The translations under genes were made by a program, and so were the position numbers. This document shows positions 36,323 to 44,856 of a stretch of 64,000 nucleotides of DNA, one piece after another (position 1 is the first letter of the stretch; the number at the start of each line of letters is the position of its first letter). The notes under the pieces were generated by a model. It was not told the DNA's origin. It saw only the letters and a list, made by a program, of their open reading frames with translations, and ran no database searches. Source of the DNA: Taklimakanibacter deserti (GTDB lineage Bacteria > Pseudomonadota > Alphaproteobacteria > Rhizobiales > Aestuariivirgaceae); the NCBI GenBank assembly GCA_003574785.1, contig QORU01000001.1, forward strand, positions 310,001-374,000, given 5' to 3'.

Positions 36323-37117
36323 TCAATAGATGGCTTTCCATCCCGGAGCCGGCGGCAGCTTCTGCGTGGCGATCGCATGAAAGATAGTCGGGTCGCCGAG
36401 CCGGTAGGTGATCCGAGAGCTGTCCATCGTCGGCACTGTCATGGCCTTGTATGCGTCGGCATTCAGGACAAGCGGGCTGTTGGCGGCCCTTGCCGCCCAT
36501 GTCGAGAAATCGTCCGGCGAGACCACATCGACATCGAAGACCATGTTGGGAAAGCCGTCGCCGCTGAAATGTGCCGACAGGCCTTGATAATGGCCGGTCT
36601 TGTCGGCGCGCAGGTGAAGCTGCGTGGTCATGCCGTTCATCGTATAGATCATGCTGCCGAGCTGCGGGATGAAGAAGGCGTTCAGCACGCTCGACGATGT
36701 CAGCTCGAAGCGCAGCGGCGCTCCTTCCGGGATCGTCAGCGTATTGATGGTGGCCACACGCTGGTCCGGATAGATGAATAGCCATCGCCAGTCGAGCGAG
36801 ACGACCTGGATGGTCAGCTCTTCGCCGGTGCCGGCGACGGGCTTGCGCGGATCGAGGTCGTGCGCGCCGATCCAGGTGACGCCGCCAAGGAGAAAGATCG
36901 TCAGCGCTGGGATGGACCACACCACCATCTCGATCCTGCCGGAATATTCCCAGTCGGGGAGATAGCGGGCGCGGCTGTTGGATTGGCGGAACCAGAAAGC
37001 AAAGGCGAAGATGGCGATGATCGTCGGCACGACGATGGCCAGCATGATTCCCAGGGAATTCAAAAGAATGATCTTTTGCGCGGCGCCAACGGGCCCTTGC
37101 GGGTCAAGGACATTCAT
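36323..37117 (-). CDS. cyoA: Cytochrome o ubiquinol oxidase subunit II
   Basis: A 264-residue subunit II with two N-terminal helices and a periplasmic cupredoxin-like domain. The CuA cysteines are absent from the QLGSMIYTMNGM region, so this is a quinol rather than cytochrome c oxidase. No lipobox cysteine is present in the first 40 residues, unlike Escherichia coli CyoA. The ATG at 37117 follows GGGGGAG; a TTG 36 bases upstream is less likely. First gene of cyoABCD; no cyoE (heme o synthase) lies in the window. Confidence 0.94.
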   Translation of the reverse strand: MNVLDPQGPVGAAQKIILLNSLGIMLAIVVPTIIAIFAFAFWFRQSNSRARYLPDWEYSGRIEMVVWSIPALTIFLLGGVTWIGAHDLDPRKPVAGTGEELTIQVVSLDWRWLFIYPDQRVATINTLTIPEGAPLRFELTSSSVLNAFFIPQLGSMIYTMNGMTTQLHLRADKTGHYQGLSAHFSGDGFPNMVFDVDVVSPDDFSTWAARAANSPLVLNADAYKAMTVPTMDSSRITYRLGDPTIFHAIATQKLPPAPGWKAIY

Positions 37118-37215
37118 CGCCAAACCAAGCTCCCCCTGACTGGGATCGGTCAATACGTCGCCGTCGAGTCGTATCAGAATGACATTGCGGGGCCAATGGG
37201 TATCGGAAATGGAAG

Positions 37216-37243
37216 GTCATGTCTCCTGATGCCAGGACATGAC
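37216..37243. promoter_or_regulatory. Inverted repeat upstream of cyoA
   Basis: GTCATGTC and GACATGAC form an exact 8-base inverted repeat with a 12-base spacer in the 231-base gap upstream of cyoA, about 100 bases from its start. It could be a regulator site for the oxidase operon or a leader hairpin. The regulator is unknown. Confidence 0.4.
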
Positions 37244-37348
37244 AAAGGGCACCGGCCGAATCCATCACCCAGCAGTCGTGTTCATGCAGATGCCGAAAGT
37301 TAATGCCGGGGTTTGATTCGGCCTGACACATGGAGTTCATAGCAACCA

Positions 37349-37630
37349 TCAGGCTTCAATCTCACGCCGACGGGCGTTCCCCAGTTTGCGCAGGATAGTC
37401 GCAAGCGGCATACCGTTGATCGATCCAGCGCAAGTGGGACGGCCTTGGTCGTGACAAGCGATGATGTAAATCCCGTTCTTTTTGGGCTCTTCATAGGCAC
37501 ACAAGAGATTCATCACGCAGGGGCCGATTGGCTTCATAAGAACCGTGCGCTTTGGTTCGTCTGCCAGGCTTGACCACGTGCCAAGCACAAGTCCGAATGC
37601 CAATGCTGCACCGCAGAGAGCCCATTTCAT
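37349..37630 (-). CDS. Small secreted cysteine-containing protein, unknown
   Basis: A 93-residue protein with a signal peptide (MKWALCGAALAFGLVLGTW, cleaved near SLA-DEP). The mature part has four cysteines (GPCVMNLLCAYEE, IIACHDQGRPTC) that could form two disulfides in the periplasm, and a basic C-terminus (LRKLGNARRREIEA). I do not recognise a family. It is isolated between the cyo promoter region and a divergent small secreted protein. Confidence 0.5.
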   Translation of the reverse strand: MKWALCGAALAFGLVLGTWSSLADEPKRTVLMKPIGPCVMNLLCAYEEPKKNGIYIIACHDQGRPTCAGSINGMPLATILRKLGNARRREIEA

Positions 37631-37741
37631 TGTAGCCAGATTGGCAATCTCGAGCTGAATGGTTTCTGAAGGCGTTCACGTTCATCCGGCATTCAGGCCG
37701 GATCGACTATGCAAGCGCCCATCACTGTGGAGGGTTTCGGC

Positions 37742-38146
37742 ATGCTGATCTCTCGTTTCATTCAGGCGGCCTTCCTGACAACCGCGCTCGCGCTCCCGGC
37801 TTCCGCGGCGAAGCAGGTCGAATTCGTCCTGCCGTCCGGCAATATCGGCTGCATCTACACGCCGCAAGGCGGTACACCGGTCTATCAGCCGGTCGATGGC
37901 GGGCCTGAATTGTCCTGCGACCGGGTCGAGCCCAAATATGTGCGCATCGTGCTCGGGCCCAAGGGCAATGCCAAACTATACAAGAATGTCGGCGATGCCT
38001 CCTGCTGCTCGGCCGGGCCCGTGCTCACCTATGGCAAGTTCTGGAAAGCCGGACCGTTCAAATGCAAGGCGACGACGTCGGGCCTCGATTGCCGGCGCGG
38101 CAGTCACGGCTTCTTCATGAGCCGGGCGCGCCTCGAGGCCTATTGA
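37742..38146 (+). CDS. DUF6636-like small secreted protein
   Basis: A 134-residue exported protein: signal peptide at residues 1-23 (ending PASAA), then FVLPSGNIGCIY, LSCDR, SCCSAG and a C-terminal GLDCRRGSHGFFMSRARLEAY. The pattern of PSGNIxC at the start and GLxCxxxxGHGFxLSR at the end matches the DUF6636 family of cysteine-rich secreted proteins without known function. GGAGGGTTTCGGC precedes the ATG. Its last 7 bases overlap the fosX remnant on the other strand. Confidence 0.7.
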   Translation: MLISRFIQAAFLTTALALPASAAKQVEFVLPSGNIGCIYTPQGGTPVYQPVDGGPELSCDRVEPKYVRIVLGPKGNAKLYKNVGDASCCSAGPVLTYGKFWKAGPFKCKATTSGLDCRRGSHGFFMSRARLEAY

Positions 38147-38384
38147 AACTGAGACGCATAGACGGCAAGCCTCGCCGCTAAAGTGCCGGTGTGCAATTCG
38201 AACAGATGATAGTCCGGGTCGTGGAAATAGAGCGAGCGGCCTTCGATGCGAGAGCGCGACTCCCTTAGAATTGCTTCGCTCCGCTGCGATAGACTTCCTT
38301 GCCGCCGAGCACAGTCTCGAACATGCGGCCAGTCCAGGTGAGATCGCGCACGATCAGAGTGATGTGGCTCAATCCCTCGATCAT
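38140..38384 (-). pseudogene. fosX: fosX-like glyoxalase-fold gene with internal deletion and frameshift
   Basis: Two pieces of a FosX (fosfomycin epoxide hydrolase, vicinal oxygen chelate fold) remain on the - strand. The N-terminal piece from the ATG at 38384 reads MIEGLSHITLIVRDL through EVYRSGAKQF and then hits a stop codon. The C-terminal piece, in another frame, reads RIEGRSLYFHDPDYHLFELH and TGTLAARLAVY. From memory, intact FosX has about 135-140 residues, so roughly 60 central codons, including the catalytic glutamate region, are missing. The metal-ligand His of LSH and Glu of FELH survive. The gene cannot encode a working enzyme. Confidence 0.8.
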
Positions 38385-38642
38385 ATAGTTGCCTTGAGGT
38401 CAATTTGGGTGTTGGATGATGCCATGGCGCGAGGACTTCTTGTTCAAGCTCCAGCGCCACCTATCCGGGGGGCCATCCGAGCGATTTTCGCAATGAACCA
38501 GCGGAGAGACTTTTTTGCGCAATGTTTCACGGCTGCGGCGCAGTCGTCCTGACCTTCGGAGGATGCGCTCCCACTTCTGCGCTGAAGCTCGGATTTGTCG
38601 AAAATAACGGCAATTCGCGGATGCAACAGAGGAGAACGTGAC

Positions 38643-39932
38643 ATGCCAGGACCCGACTTTCCATATGCGGCAGACTACCCATTCGGGACTGATGGGAAAC
38701 CCGGCCACGACAACGGCCATGACGGAAAACCAGGTGATAACAACAACCCCGCCGGCGGCAATGGCGGAAATGCTCGTCCGGGCAGCAACGGAAATGGCGG
38801 CTGGGGCGGCGATGGTGCCATAGGTGGCACGGCGGGCAACGGCGGCAATGGTGCGGGCACGGGCAAAGGCGGCCAGGGCGGAAATGGCGGAAATCAACGG
38901 GGCCAGCCTCCTGGGCTCGTTCAGGGTCCTTACCCAGGTGGAAATGGCGGCAAAGGAGGCGAGAAAGGCGGCGACGGTGGCGACGGCGGCAAGGGTGGTG
39001 ATGGAGACAATGGCCAGAACGGCGGTAATGGCGGCCCAGGCGGCACGGGTGATCCGAATTCAGTAGTCAACAACAAAGCGGGAAAGGGCGGTCGAGGAGG
39101 CAATGGAGGCGAAGGCGGCAAGACTCTCAAAGCGCCAAAGATCGTGGCACCTGACGGTGGCGGACCACGCGGTACTGGAGCCGCTGGTCAGTTCACTCCA
39201 GGCGGAACGGGTGGCAAGGGCGGTACCGGCGGGAACGGGGGTCCAGGGGCCAGCATCGCCAACCCGACTCCGAACAAGGAGGGCGTAGACGGCGGAGACG
39301 GCGGAGCCGGCGGCAATGGCGGCAAAGGCGGCGATGCCGTCAATGGTGCCACTCCGGGCAATGGCGGCAATGCTGGGAACGGCTGGGTCGGCGCTTCAGG
39401 TGGACCGGGCGGTATCGGCAATCAAGGCGTCAAAGGAAAGAAAGGCGGCGACGGCGGAAAGGGCGGCAAAGGCGGAGATGCCGGACCACCTGGCGGAGCA
39501 GGCGCGGCACCAGGCAACGCCGGCAATGGCGGCAATGGCGGGCCAGGCAATATTGGTGGACAAGGTGGGCCGGTAAATGCGGGCCTAGATGGCAAAAAGG
39601 GCGGGGACGGCGGAATAGGCGGCGAGGGTGGTGCAGCGGGAACTCCACTGCCCGGTGGCGGCCTCGGGACAAATGGCAATGGCGGTCAGGGTGGGCAGGG
39701 CGGCCCAGGCGGTCAGGGCGGCAAAGGAGATCCGAACAAAGCCGGCAAAAAGGGCGGGGATGGCGGAACTGGCGGCCAAGGTGGCAAGCCCGGTGGACCA
39801 CCGCCTGCGCAGCGCCCGAATGGCGGACCGGGTGGCCAACCGGGGCAAGGAGGTCCTCCCGGTGCGGGCGGGCCAGGCAACGGCCCCGCCGGCTCCCCCG
39901 GTAGCGGTGGCGCAATCGGGCCGGCGTTTTAG
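38643..39932 (+). CDS. Glycine-rich GGX-repeat protein (candidate polyglycine-II fold)
   Basis: A 429-residue protein that is almost entirely Gly plus Asn, Lys, Asp, Pro, Gln and Ala. Long arrays of GGX triplets (GGNGGKGG, GGDGGKGGKGG) are broken by short linkers such as DPNSVVNNKAG (137-147), NPTPNKEG (207-214), PVNAGLDG (310-317) and DPNKAG (363-368). No signal peptide is visible: it starts MPGPDFPYAADYPFGTDGKP. Residues 161-186 (TLKAPKIVAPDGGGPRGTGA and onward) are less repetitive. XGG triplets fit polyglycine-II helices as in snow-flea antifreeze protein and some phage adhesins better than collagen GXY. GGAGAACGTGAC precedes the ATG. The gene sits beside a fosX remnant and uses more GGA/GGT glycine codons than neighbours, suggesting acquisition. 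Function unknown. Confidence 0.75.
   Translation: MPGPDFPYAADYPFGTDGKPGHDNGHDGKPGDNNNPAGGNGGNARPGSNGNGGWGGDGAIGGTAGNGGNGAGTGKGGQGGNGGNQRGQPPGLVQGPYPGGNGGKGGEKGGDGGDGGKGGDGDNGQNGGNGGPGGTGDPNSVVNNKAGKGGRGGNGGEGGKTLKAPKIVAPDGGGPRGTGAAGQFTPGGTGGKGGTGGNGGPGASIANPTPNKEGVDGGDGGAGGNGGKGGDAVNGATPGNGGNAGNGWVGASGGPGGIGNQGVKGKKGGDGGKGGKGGDAGPPGGAGAAPGNAGNGGNGGPGNIGGQGGPVNAGLDGKKGGDGGIGGEGGAAGTPLPGGGLGTNGNGGQGGQGGPGGQGGKGDPNKAGKKGGDGGTGGQGGKPGGPPPAQRPNGGPGGQPGQGGPPGAGGPGNGPAGSPGSGGAIGPAF
39285..39902 (+). repeat. Super-repeat of 51-52 codons in the glycine-rich gene
   Basis: Anchors VDGGDGG (residue 215) and KKGGDGG (residues 266, 318, 369) are spaced 51, 52 and 51 residues. Each unit has a GGX array, a Pro/Ala/Asn-rich middle, a second GGX array and a short charged linker. 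Units are diverged at the DNA level, so the repeat is old or under selection at the protein level. Confidence 0.7.
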
Positions 39933-39938
39933 ACTAGA

Positions 39939-40829
39939 TCACGCGCCGAGCTCGATCAGGTCGATCTCGGGCGGCACACCGAAGCGGACGGGCAGGATGC
40001 TGCAGCCAAGCCCGCCCGAGACGATCAGGTGCCGGTCGTCCTCGACGACGTGACCATAAGCGAAGCGGTTGCCATAGGCGGACGGCACGACGGGCGAATA
40101 GCCGAAGAGGCGCACCTGGCCGCCATGGGTATGGCCGGCGAGCGTCAAGGCGACACGAGACGGCACCTTCGTGAAGGCGTCGGGCTCATGGATCATCAGA
40201 ATGACCGGCGCATCGTCCGTCACCCTGGCGAGCGTCGCATCGAGGTCATCGATGCCGGCGAAGCGGCCGCGGCCTTCGATGAACGCGAGCTGGTCGGCAA
40301 GCCCCAGGAGCCAGAAATGCTTGTCCTGGTGCACCAGCCTGACCCCGTCATTCTCATAGACGGGAAAGCCGGCGGCCTCGAGCGCGGTGCGATAGAGGCA
40401 GGGACCGGCGCGGCGCTTCTGTGCCTGCCGGTCGTCCCACCAGTCGTGATTGCCGAGAATGGCGTGAGCGCCGAGCGGCGCTTTCAGGCGGGCGAGCACC
40501 GAAGCTGTGTCCTTAATCGTGACCTTGCGCGTCACCCATCGATGGCCGGCTGCATAGTCGCCGAGCAGCAGGACAAGATCAGGATTGAGCGCATTCGCGG
40601 TCTCGACGACGCGCTCGACATGCCTGAGGCTCATATAGGGTTCGCCGACATGGATGTCGGCAAGAGCGGCGATGCGTAGTTTGAAATCGGTGGGCCAGCC
40701 AGGCGGGGTCAAGGCATAGCGTTGCACGCGCAAGAGGAAGCCCGGCTCGATGCCGAAGGCATAGCCCGTCACCGCCGCCCCCGACAGGGCAAGGCCGCCC
40801 AGCCATTTGAAGAACTTCCGGCGATTCAT
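39939..40829 (-). CDS. Metallophosphoesterase (YkuE/YaeI-like), exported
   Basis: A 296-residue protein with a twin-arginine-like start (MNRRKFFKWLGGLALSGAAV). The calcineurin-fold metal motifs are complete: ADIHVGEP, LLGDYAAG, LGNHDWW, the His of MIHEPDA, and AGHTHGGQVRL. Members hydrolyse phosphate esters, including UDP-diacylglucosamine-like lipids or cyclic nucleotides. The start at 40829 is set by the Tat-like leader; the long open frame upstream overlaps the next gene and is not homologous. It lies 11 bases downstream of the caiD-like gene on the same strand and may be transcribed with the carnitine operon. Confidence 0.88.
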   Translation of the reverse strand: MNRRKFFKWLGGLALSGAAVTGYAFGIEPGFLLRVQRYALTPPGWPTDFKLRIAALADIHVGEPYMSLRHVERVVETANALNPDLVLLLGDYAAGHRWVTRKVTIKDTASVLARLKAPLGAHAILGNHDWWDDRQAQKRRAGPCLYRTALEAAGFPVYENDGVRLVHQDKHFWLLGLADQLAFIEGRGRFAGIDDLDATLARVTDDAPVILMIHEPDAFTKVPSRVALTLAGHTHGGQVRLFGYSPVVPSAYGNRFAYGHVVEDDRHLIVSGGLGCSILPVRFGVPPEIDLIELGA

Positions 40830-40840
40830 CTTGTGTCGGG

Positions 40841-41623
40841 TTACCGCCCCTTCCAGACCGGCTTGCGCTTCTCGGCGAAGGCGCGCGCACCTTCCTTCTG
40901 GTCTTCGCTCGAATAGAGCTTGTCGACGGTCGCAAGCTTGCGCTTGGTGACGAGGTCGAAAGCCTGCTGGATCGGAAGATGCGACGTCTCGCGCACCACC
41001 TCCTTGATGGCGGCGAAGACAAGCGGCGGGCCCTCGGCCAGCATCGCCGCCACCTCGCGGGCGCGGATCATCAGGTTGGGCTGGGTCACGATCTCGTTCA
41101 CGATGCCCCATTGCCTGGCTTCGTGGGCATCCATGCGCCGTCCGGTGAAGAGCAAGTCCATGGCGACATGATAGGGAATGCGGCGCGGCAATTTTATGGT
41201 CGCCGCGTCGGCGACCGTGCCAGAGTTAATTTCCGGTAATGCGAAGGTGGCGTGATCGGCGGCGATGATGATATCGGCCGCGATCATGATCTCGAAGCCG
41301 CCGCCAAAGGCGATGCCGTTGACCGCGGCGATCACCGGCTTGTTGAGGCCGGGCAATTCCTGCAGACCGCCGAAGCCGCCAGGGCCATAATCCGCATCCG
41401 GAGCTTCGCCTTCGGCGGCGGCCTTCAGGTCCCAGCCCGGGCAGAAGAACTTCTCGCCGGCGCCGGTGAGGATGGCGACACGCAGATCGGGATCGTCACG
41501 GAATTTGGCAAAGGTCTCACCCATGATGCGGCTTGTCGGAGCGTCGATGGCATTGGCCTTGGGCCGGTTGATGGTGACTTCGAGGACCTTGCCACGGCGT
41601 TCGACAATGATGGGTGAGCTCAT
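40841..41623 (-). CDS. caiD: Carnitinyl-CoA dehydratase / crotonobetainyl-CoA hydratase
   Basis: A 260-residue crotonase-fold enzyme very similar to Escherichia coli CaiD throughout: RPKANAIDAPTSRIMGE, GAGEKFFCPGWDLKAAAEGE, APDADYGPGGFGGL, VNGIAFGGGFE and the final AFAEKRKPVWKGR. It hydrates crotonobetainyl-CoA to L-carnitinyl-CoA, reversibly. Here the position after a CoA ligase and an acyl-CoA dehydrogenase fits the aerobic gamma-butyrobetaine to carnitine route rather than the anaerobic reduction of E. coli. Three bases separate it from the ligase gene. Confidence 0.9.
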   Translation of the reverse strand: MSSPIIVERRGKVLEVTINRPKANAIDAPTSRIMGETFAKFRDDPDLRVAILTGAGEKFFCPGWDLKAAAEGEAPDADYGPGGFGGLQELPGLNKPVIAAVNGIAFGGGFEIMIAADIIIAADHATFALPEINSGTVADAATIKLPRRIPYHVAMDLLFTGRRMDAHEARQWGIVNEIVTQPNLMIRAREVAAMLAEGPPLVFAAIKEVVRETSHLPIQQAFDLVTKRKLATVDKLYSSEDQKEGARAFAEKRKPVWKGR

Positions 41624-41626
41624 GAA

Positions 41627-43678
41627 CTATTCCTTGCGCATGCGGATGAGAGCATCGACCGCCACGGCGCCTTGACCCGGAGGCAGAACGATGAGGGGAT
41701 TGACGTCGAGCTCCTCTATAAGGCCGCGATGCGCCTCGGCAAAGGCCGCAATCGCCTCGACCGCCTTGACGACTCCCTCCTGATCGCCGGACTTGCCGCG
41801 GAAGCCTTCGACAAGCTTCCACACTTTCAATGATTTGAGCGCGCGCTCGATCTCAGGCCGCGATGTCGGCAGGATCAAGGTTGCCGAATCTTTGAGCAGT
41901 TCGGTCAGGATGCCGCCGGCGCCGAGCACGAGGCCCAGCCCGAATTGCGGATCGGCTTTGAGGCCGATGATGAGCTCGGCGATACCGCCCGTCACCATGC
42001 GCTCGACGATGACATGATCGGCGAGATGCGCCATGTGCCGGGCGGCGGCCGCGACCTCATCTTTAGTCTTGAGATTGAGCGCGACACCGCCGGCTTCGGT
42101 CTTATGCGCGATGGCAGCGGATGACACTTTGAGCGTCACCGGAAAACCAAGGCTCTCGGCGGTTTTTACCGCCTCGCCATGACGGCAGACAATGCCCTCC
42201 GGCACGGAAAGGCCATGCGATTTGAGAAGCTGCTTGGCATCATGCTCGGAGAGCGTATGAAGATCGCCGCCGCGCGCTTCCGTCGCGGGCAGGACCGGAG
42301 CCTTGTCGCGCCGCGTCCAGTTCCGGCCGATGAAAGCCGCCGCCTCAAAAGCGGTGAGGGCGTCATCGAGACCCATCATCGGGGCGACGCCTGAGCCAGC
42401 CAGCTCATCGGCGAGATCGAGCGGCATGCATTCGGGCAGGCTTGCCACCATTGCCGTCCTGGCTTTGGTCGCGCGCGCCGCATTGGCGAGCGACTTCGCG
42501 GTGACGAGCCAGGTATCGGGCTTCATCAGTGGGCTGGTCGGAATGTCGAGAATGAGCATCGCCACGTCGAAGCCGCCGGACAGGACGGCGGAAAAAGTGG
42601 CGGTGAGCTTGTCCTCCTGGTTCCAGATGAAGGTGTGGTAATCGAGTGGATTGTCGATCGACACATATTCATTGAGGGTCGCTGCGACCTTGGGCTTGGT
42701 GCAGCGGTCGAATTCCGGAAAGCGCACGTCTTTCTCGATCGCCATGTCGGCGATGAGCGCCGCCTCGCCGCCCGAGCAGCTCATCGAAACCACGCGGTTG
42801 TCTTTGAGCGGGCCGCCATGGTGGAGGAATTTGAGCGTCTCGACAAAAGCCGTCACCGAGGTCATGCGCGCTATGCCATGGCGCTCGAAGAGGGCGTCAT
42901 AGAGCGTATCGGCGCCGGCCAGCGACGACGTATGGCTCATCGTGACCTTGGCGCCCTGTTCGGACCGCCCGGTCTTGAGCGCGATCACCGGCTTGCGGTT
43001 CGTACGCGCGATCTCGGCCGCCTTGGCGAAGGCGGGAATGTCCTTGAGGCCCTCGATATGAAGACCGATTGCGGTGATGCGCTCATCCTCGGAGAGCGCC
43101 TCCAGCATCTGGGCGATATCGACATCGGCCTGGTTGCCGATGGCGAAGACGGCGGCGACCGGCAGAGCGCGGCGCGTCATGGTAAAATTGCAGGCGATAT
43201 TGCCGGACTGGGTGATGATGGCGACGCCGCGCTCCAGGGGTTCGAGGCCGTGCTCGTCGGGCCACAAAGCGGCATGCGCCATGGCATTGACGAAGCCGTA
43301 GCAATTGGGACCCATCAGCGGCATTGAGCGTCCGGCCTCGAGAAGCTGGCGTTGCAGGTCCTTGCCGACGTCACCGGTCTCGGAAAAACCAGACGCATAG
43401 ATGACCGCACCGCCGCAACCGATCTTGTTCAGGTGGCGGACGATGTCGATGGTGAGCTCGCGCTTCACGGCGACGAAAGCGGCATCGGGACTGCCGTCGA
43501 TCTCTTCGACGGACTTGATGCAGGCGATACCGCCCAGCTTTTCGCGCTTGGGGTGGACGGCCCAGATCTTGCCGGTGAAGCCCAAAGCGAGGGTGCGTTC
43601 GATGGCGACCTCGCATTCATGGCCGCCGATGAAGGCGATGGATGTGGGCGAGAGGAAACGGGTGAGGGGCGTGGTCAT
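41627..43678 (-). CDS. NDP-forming acyl-CoA synthetase family (candidate gamma-butyrobetaine/carnitine-CoA ligase)
   Basis: A 683-residue ligase of the acetate-CoA ligase (ADP-forming) superfamily. Order: CoA-binding Rossmann domain (about 1-130, LSPTSIAFIGGHE), two succinyl-CoA-ligase-like domains (about 150-450, with SMSCSGGEAALIAD), and an ATP-grasp domain (about 470-683) ending LIEELDVNPLIV. Both alpha- and beta-type parts are fused in one chain. In this operon it should activate gamma-butyrobetaine, and perhaps carnitine, with CoA, as reported for the Sinorhizobium meliloti cluster; the exact substrate here is inferred. Confidence 0.85.
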   Translation of the reverse strand: MTTPLTRFLSPTSIAFIGGHECEVAIERTLALGFTGKIWAVHPKREKLGGIACIKSVEEIDGSPDAAFVAVKRELTIDIVRHLNKIGCGGAVIYASGFSETGDVGKDLQRQLLEAGRSMPLMGPNCYGFVNAMAHAALWPDEHGLEPLERGVAIITQSGNIACNFTMTRRALPVAAVFAIGNQADVDIAQMLEALSEDERITAIGLHIEGLKDIPAFAKAAEIARTNRKPVIALKTGRSEQGAKVTMSHTSSLAGADTLYDALFERHGIARMTSVTAFVETLKFLHHGGPLKDNRVVSMSCSGGEAALIADMAIEKDVRFPEFDRCTKPKVAATLNEYVSIDNPLDYHTFIWNQEDKLTATFSAVLSGGFDVAMLILDIPTSPLMKPDTWLVTAKSLANAARATKARTAMVASLPECMPLDLADELAGSGVAPMMGLDDALTAFEAAAFIGRNWTRRDKAPVLPATEARGGDLHTLSEHDAKQLLKSHGLSVPEGIVCRHGEAVKTAESLGFPVTLKVSSAAIAHKTEAGGVALNLKTKDEVAAAARHMAHLADHVIVERMVTGGIAELIIGLKADPQFGLGLVLGAGGILTELLKDSATLILPTSRPEIERALKSLKVWKLVEGFRGKSGDQEGVVKAVEAIAAFAEAHRGLIEELDVNPLIVLPPGQGAVAVDALIRMRKE

Positions 43679-43690
43679 GGTTTCTCAATT

Positions 43691-44854
43691 TTATCCGCCG
43701 AGCGGCCTGAGCAATGACCGCGAGATGATGTGGCGCTGGATCTCGCTGGTGCCCTCCCAGATGCGCTCGATGCGGGAGTCGCGCCATATGCGCTCCAAGG
43801 GCAATTCCTCCATGACGCCCATGCCGCCATGGATCTGGATCGCCTCATCGGCGACCATGGCCAGCATCTCGGTCGCCTTGAGTTTGGCCATGGCCATGTC
43901 CATGTCCTCGACCGTGCCCTGGTCGTATTTCCAGGCGGCTTCGAGGGTGAGGAGCCAGGCGGCCTTGAATTCGAGCGCCATGTCGGCGAGCTTGAAGGAA
44001 ACGCCCTGGAACTTGCCGATCTGCTGACCGAACTGCACCCGGTCGACTGCCCATTGCTTGGCATGATCGAGGGCGCGCTCGGCCCGGCCGATGCAGGTGG
44101 CGGCGACCTGGAGGCGCGTGGCGCCGAGCCAGGAATTGGCGACCTCGAAGCCCTTGTGCACCTCGCCCAGGACCGCCGATTTCGGCACGCGGCAGTCGGT
44201 GAATTCGAGGATGCAGTTGTTGTAGCCGCGATGCGAGACATTGCGATAGCCGTCGCGCACGACGAAGCCCGGATGCCCCTTGTCGACGAGGAAGGCGGTG
44301 ATGAGCTTCTTCTTGCCGCGCTGTGTCTCTTCCTCGCCCGAGGCGGCGAAGAGGATGACGAAATCGGCGACATCGGCATGGCTGATGAAATGCTTCACCC
44401 CATTGATGATGAAGTCATCGCCCTTCTGGACGGCGGAGCACTTCATGCCGCGCACGTCGGAACCGGCACCAGGCTCCGTCATGGCGAGACAGTCGGCTTT
44501 CTCGCCGCGCACCGAGGGAAAGAGATATTTCTCGCGCTGCTCGCCTTCGCAGGCCATCAGGATGTTGGAGGGCCTGGCCACGCAGTTCCAATGCAGCGCA
44601 TAATTGGCGCGGCCAAGCTCGCGCTCATACATGACCCAGGTCTGGGTATCGAGGCCGGCGCCGCCTGCTTCCGCCGGCATGTTGGCGGCATAGAGTCCGG
44701 CTTCGATCGCCTTGGCCTTGAGCTCTTCGTAAAGGTCCTTGCGCAACTCGCCGGTGCGCTCGACCTCGGCTTCATGCGGGAAGAGCTCGTTCTCGACGAA
44801 ATCGCGCGTCGTCTTGACGATCATGCGCTGCTCTTCGGTAAGGGCGAAATCCAT
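43691..44854 (-). CDS. Acyl-CoA dehydrogenase (candidate gamma-butyrobetainyl-CoA dehydrogenase)
   Basis: A 387-residue FAD enzyme. The signatures CLAMTEPGAGSDVRGMKC and the C-terminal QIHGGMGVMEELPLERIWRD and RIWEGTSEIQ are present. MDFALTEEQRMIVKTTRDF is the usual start, preceded by AGGAAG. In the operon it would introduce the double bond of crotonobetainyl-CoA, passing electrons to ETF. A simple fatty acyl-CoA role cannot be excluded, but every neighbour is a carnitine-pathway gene. Confidence 0.9.
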   Translation of the reverse strand: MDFALTEEQRMIVKTTRDFVENELFPHEAEVERTGELRKDLYEELKAKAIEAGLYAANMPAEAGGAGLDTQTWVMYERELGRANYALHWNCVARPSNILMACEGEQREKYLFPSVRGEKADCLAMTEPGAGSDVRGMKCSAVQKGDDFIINGVKHFISHADVADFVILFAASGEEETQRGKKKLITAFLVDKGHPGFVVRDGYRNVSHRGYNNCILEFTDCRVPKSAVLGEVHKGFEVANSWLGATRLQVAATCIGRAERALDHAKQWAVDRVQFGQQIGKFQGVSFKLADMALEFKAAWLLTLEAAWKYDQGTVEDMDMAMAKLKATEMLAMVADEAIQIHGGMGVMEELPLERIWRDSRIERIWEGTSEIQRHIISRSLLRPLGG

Positions 44855-44856
44855 GG

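Noticed and set aside
37104..37349. Open frame of about 81 codons on the - strand upstream of cyoA
   Set aside because: No family resemblance and no hydrophobic or repeated pattern; it overlaps the likely cyo promoter region and the inverted repeat at 37216, so it is treated as non-coding.
38400..38642. Short open frames on both strands between the fosX remnant and the glycine-rich gene
   Set aside because: None shows homology, a good start site or a codon pattern distinct from noise; the stretch is considered intergenic.
39430..39915. Long open frames on the reverse strand of the glycine-rich gene, rich in Pro, Arg and His
   Set aside because: They mirror the GGX codon pattern (GGC/GGN on one strand gives GCC/CCN on the other), have no ribosome-binding site and no recognisable domain.
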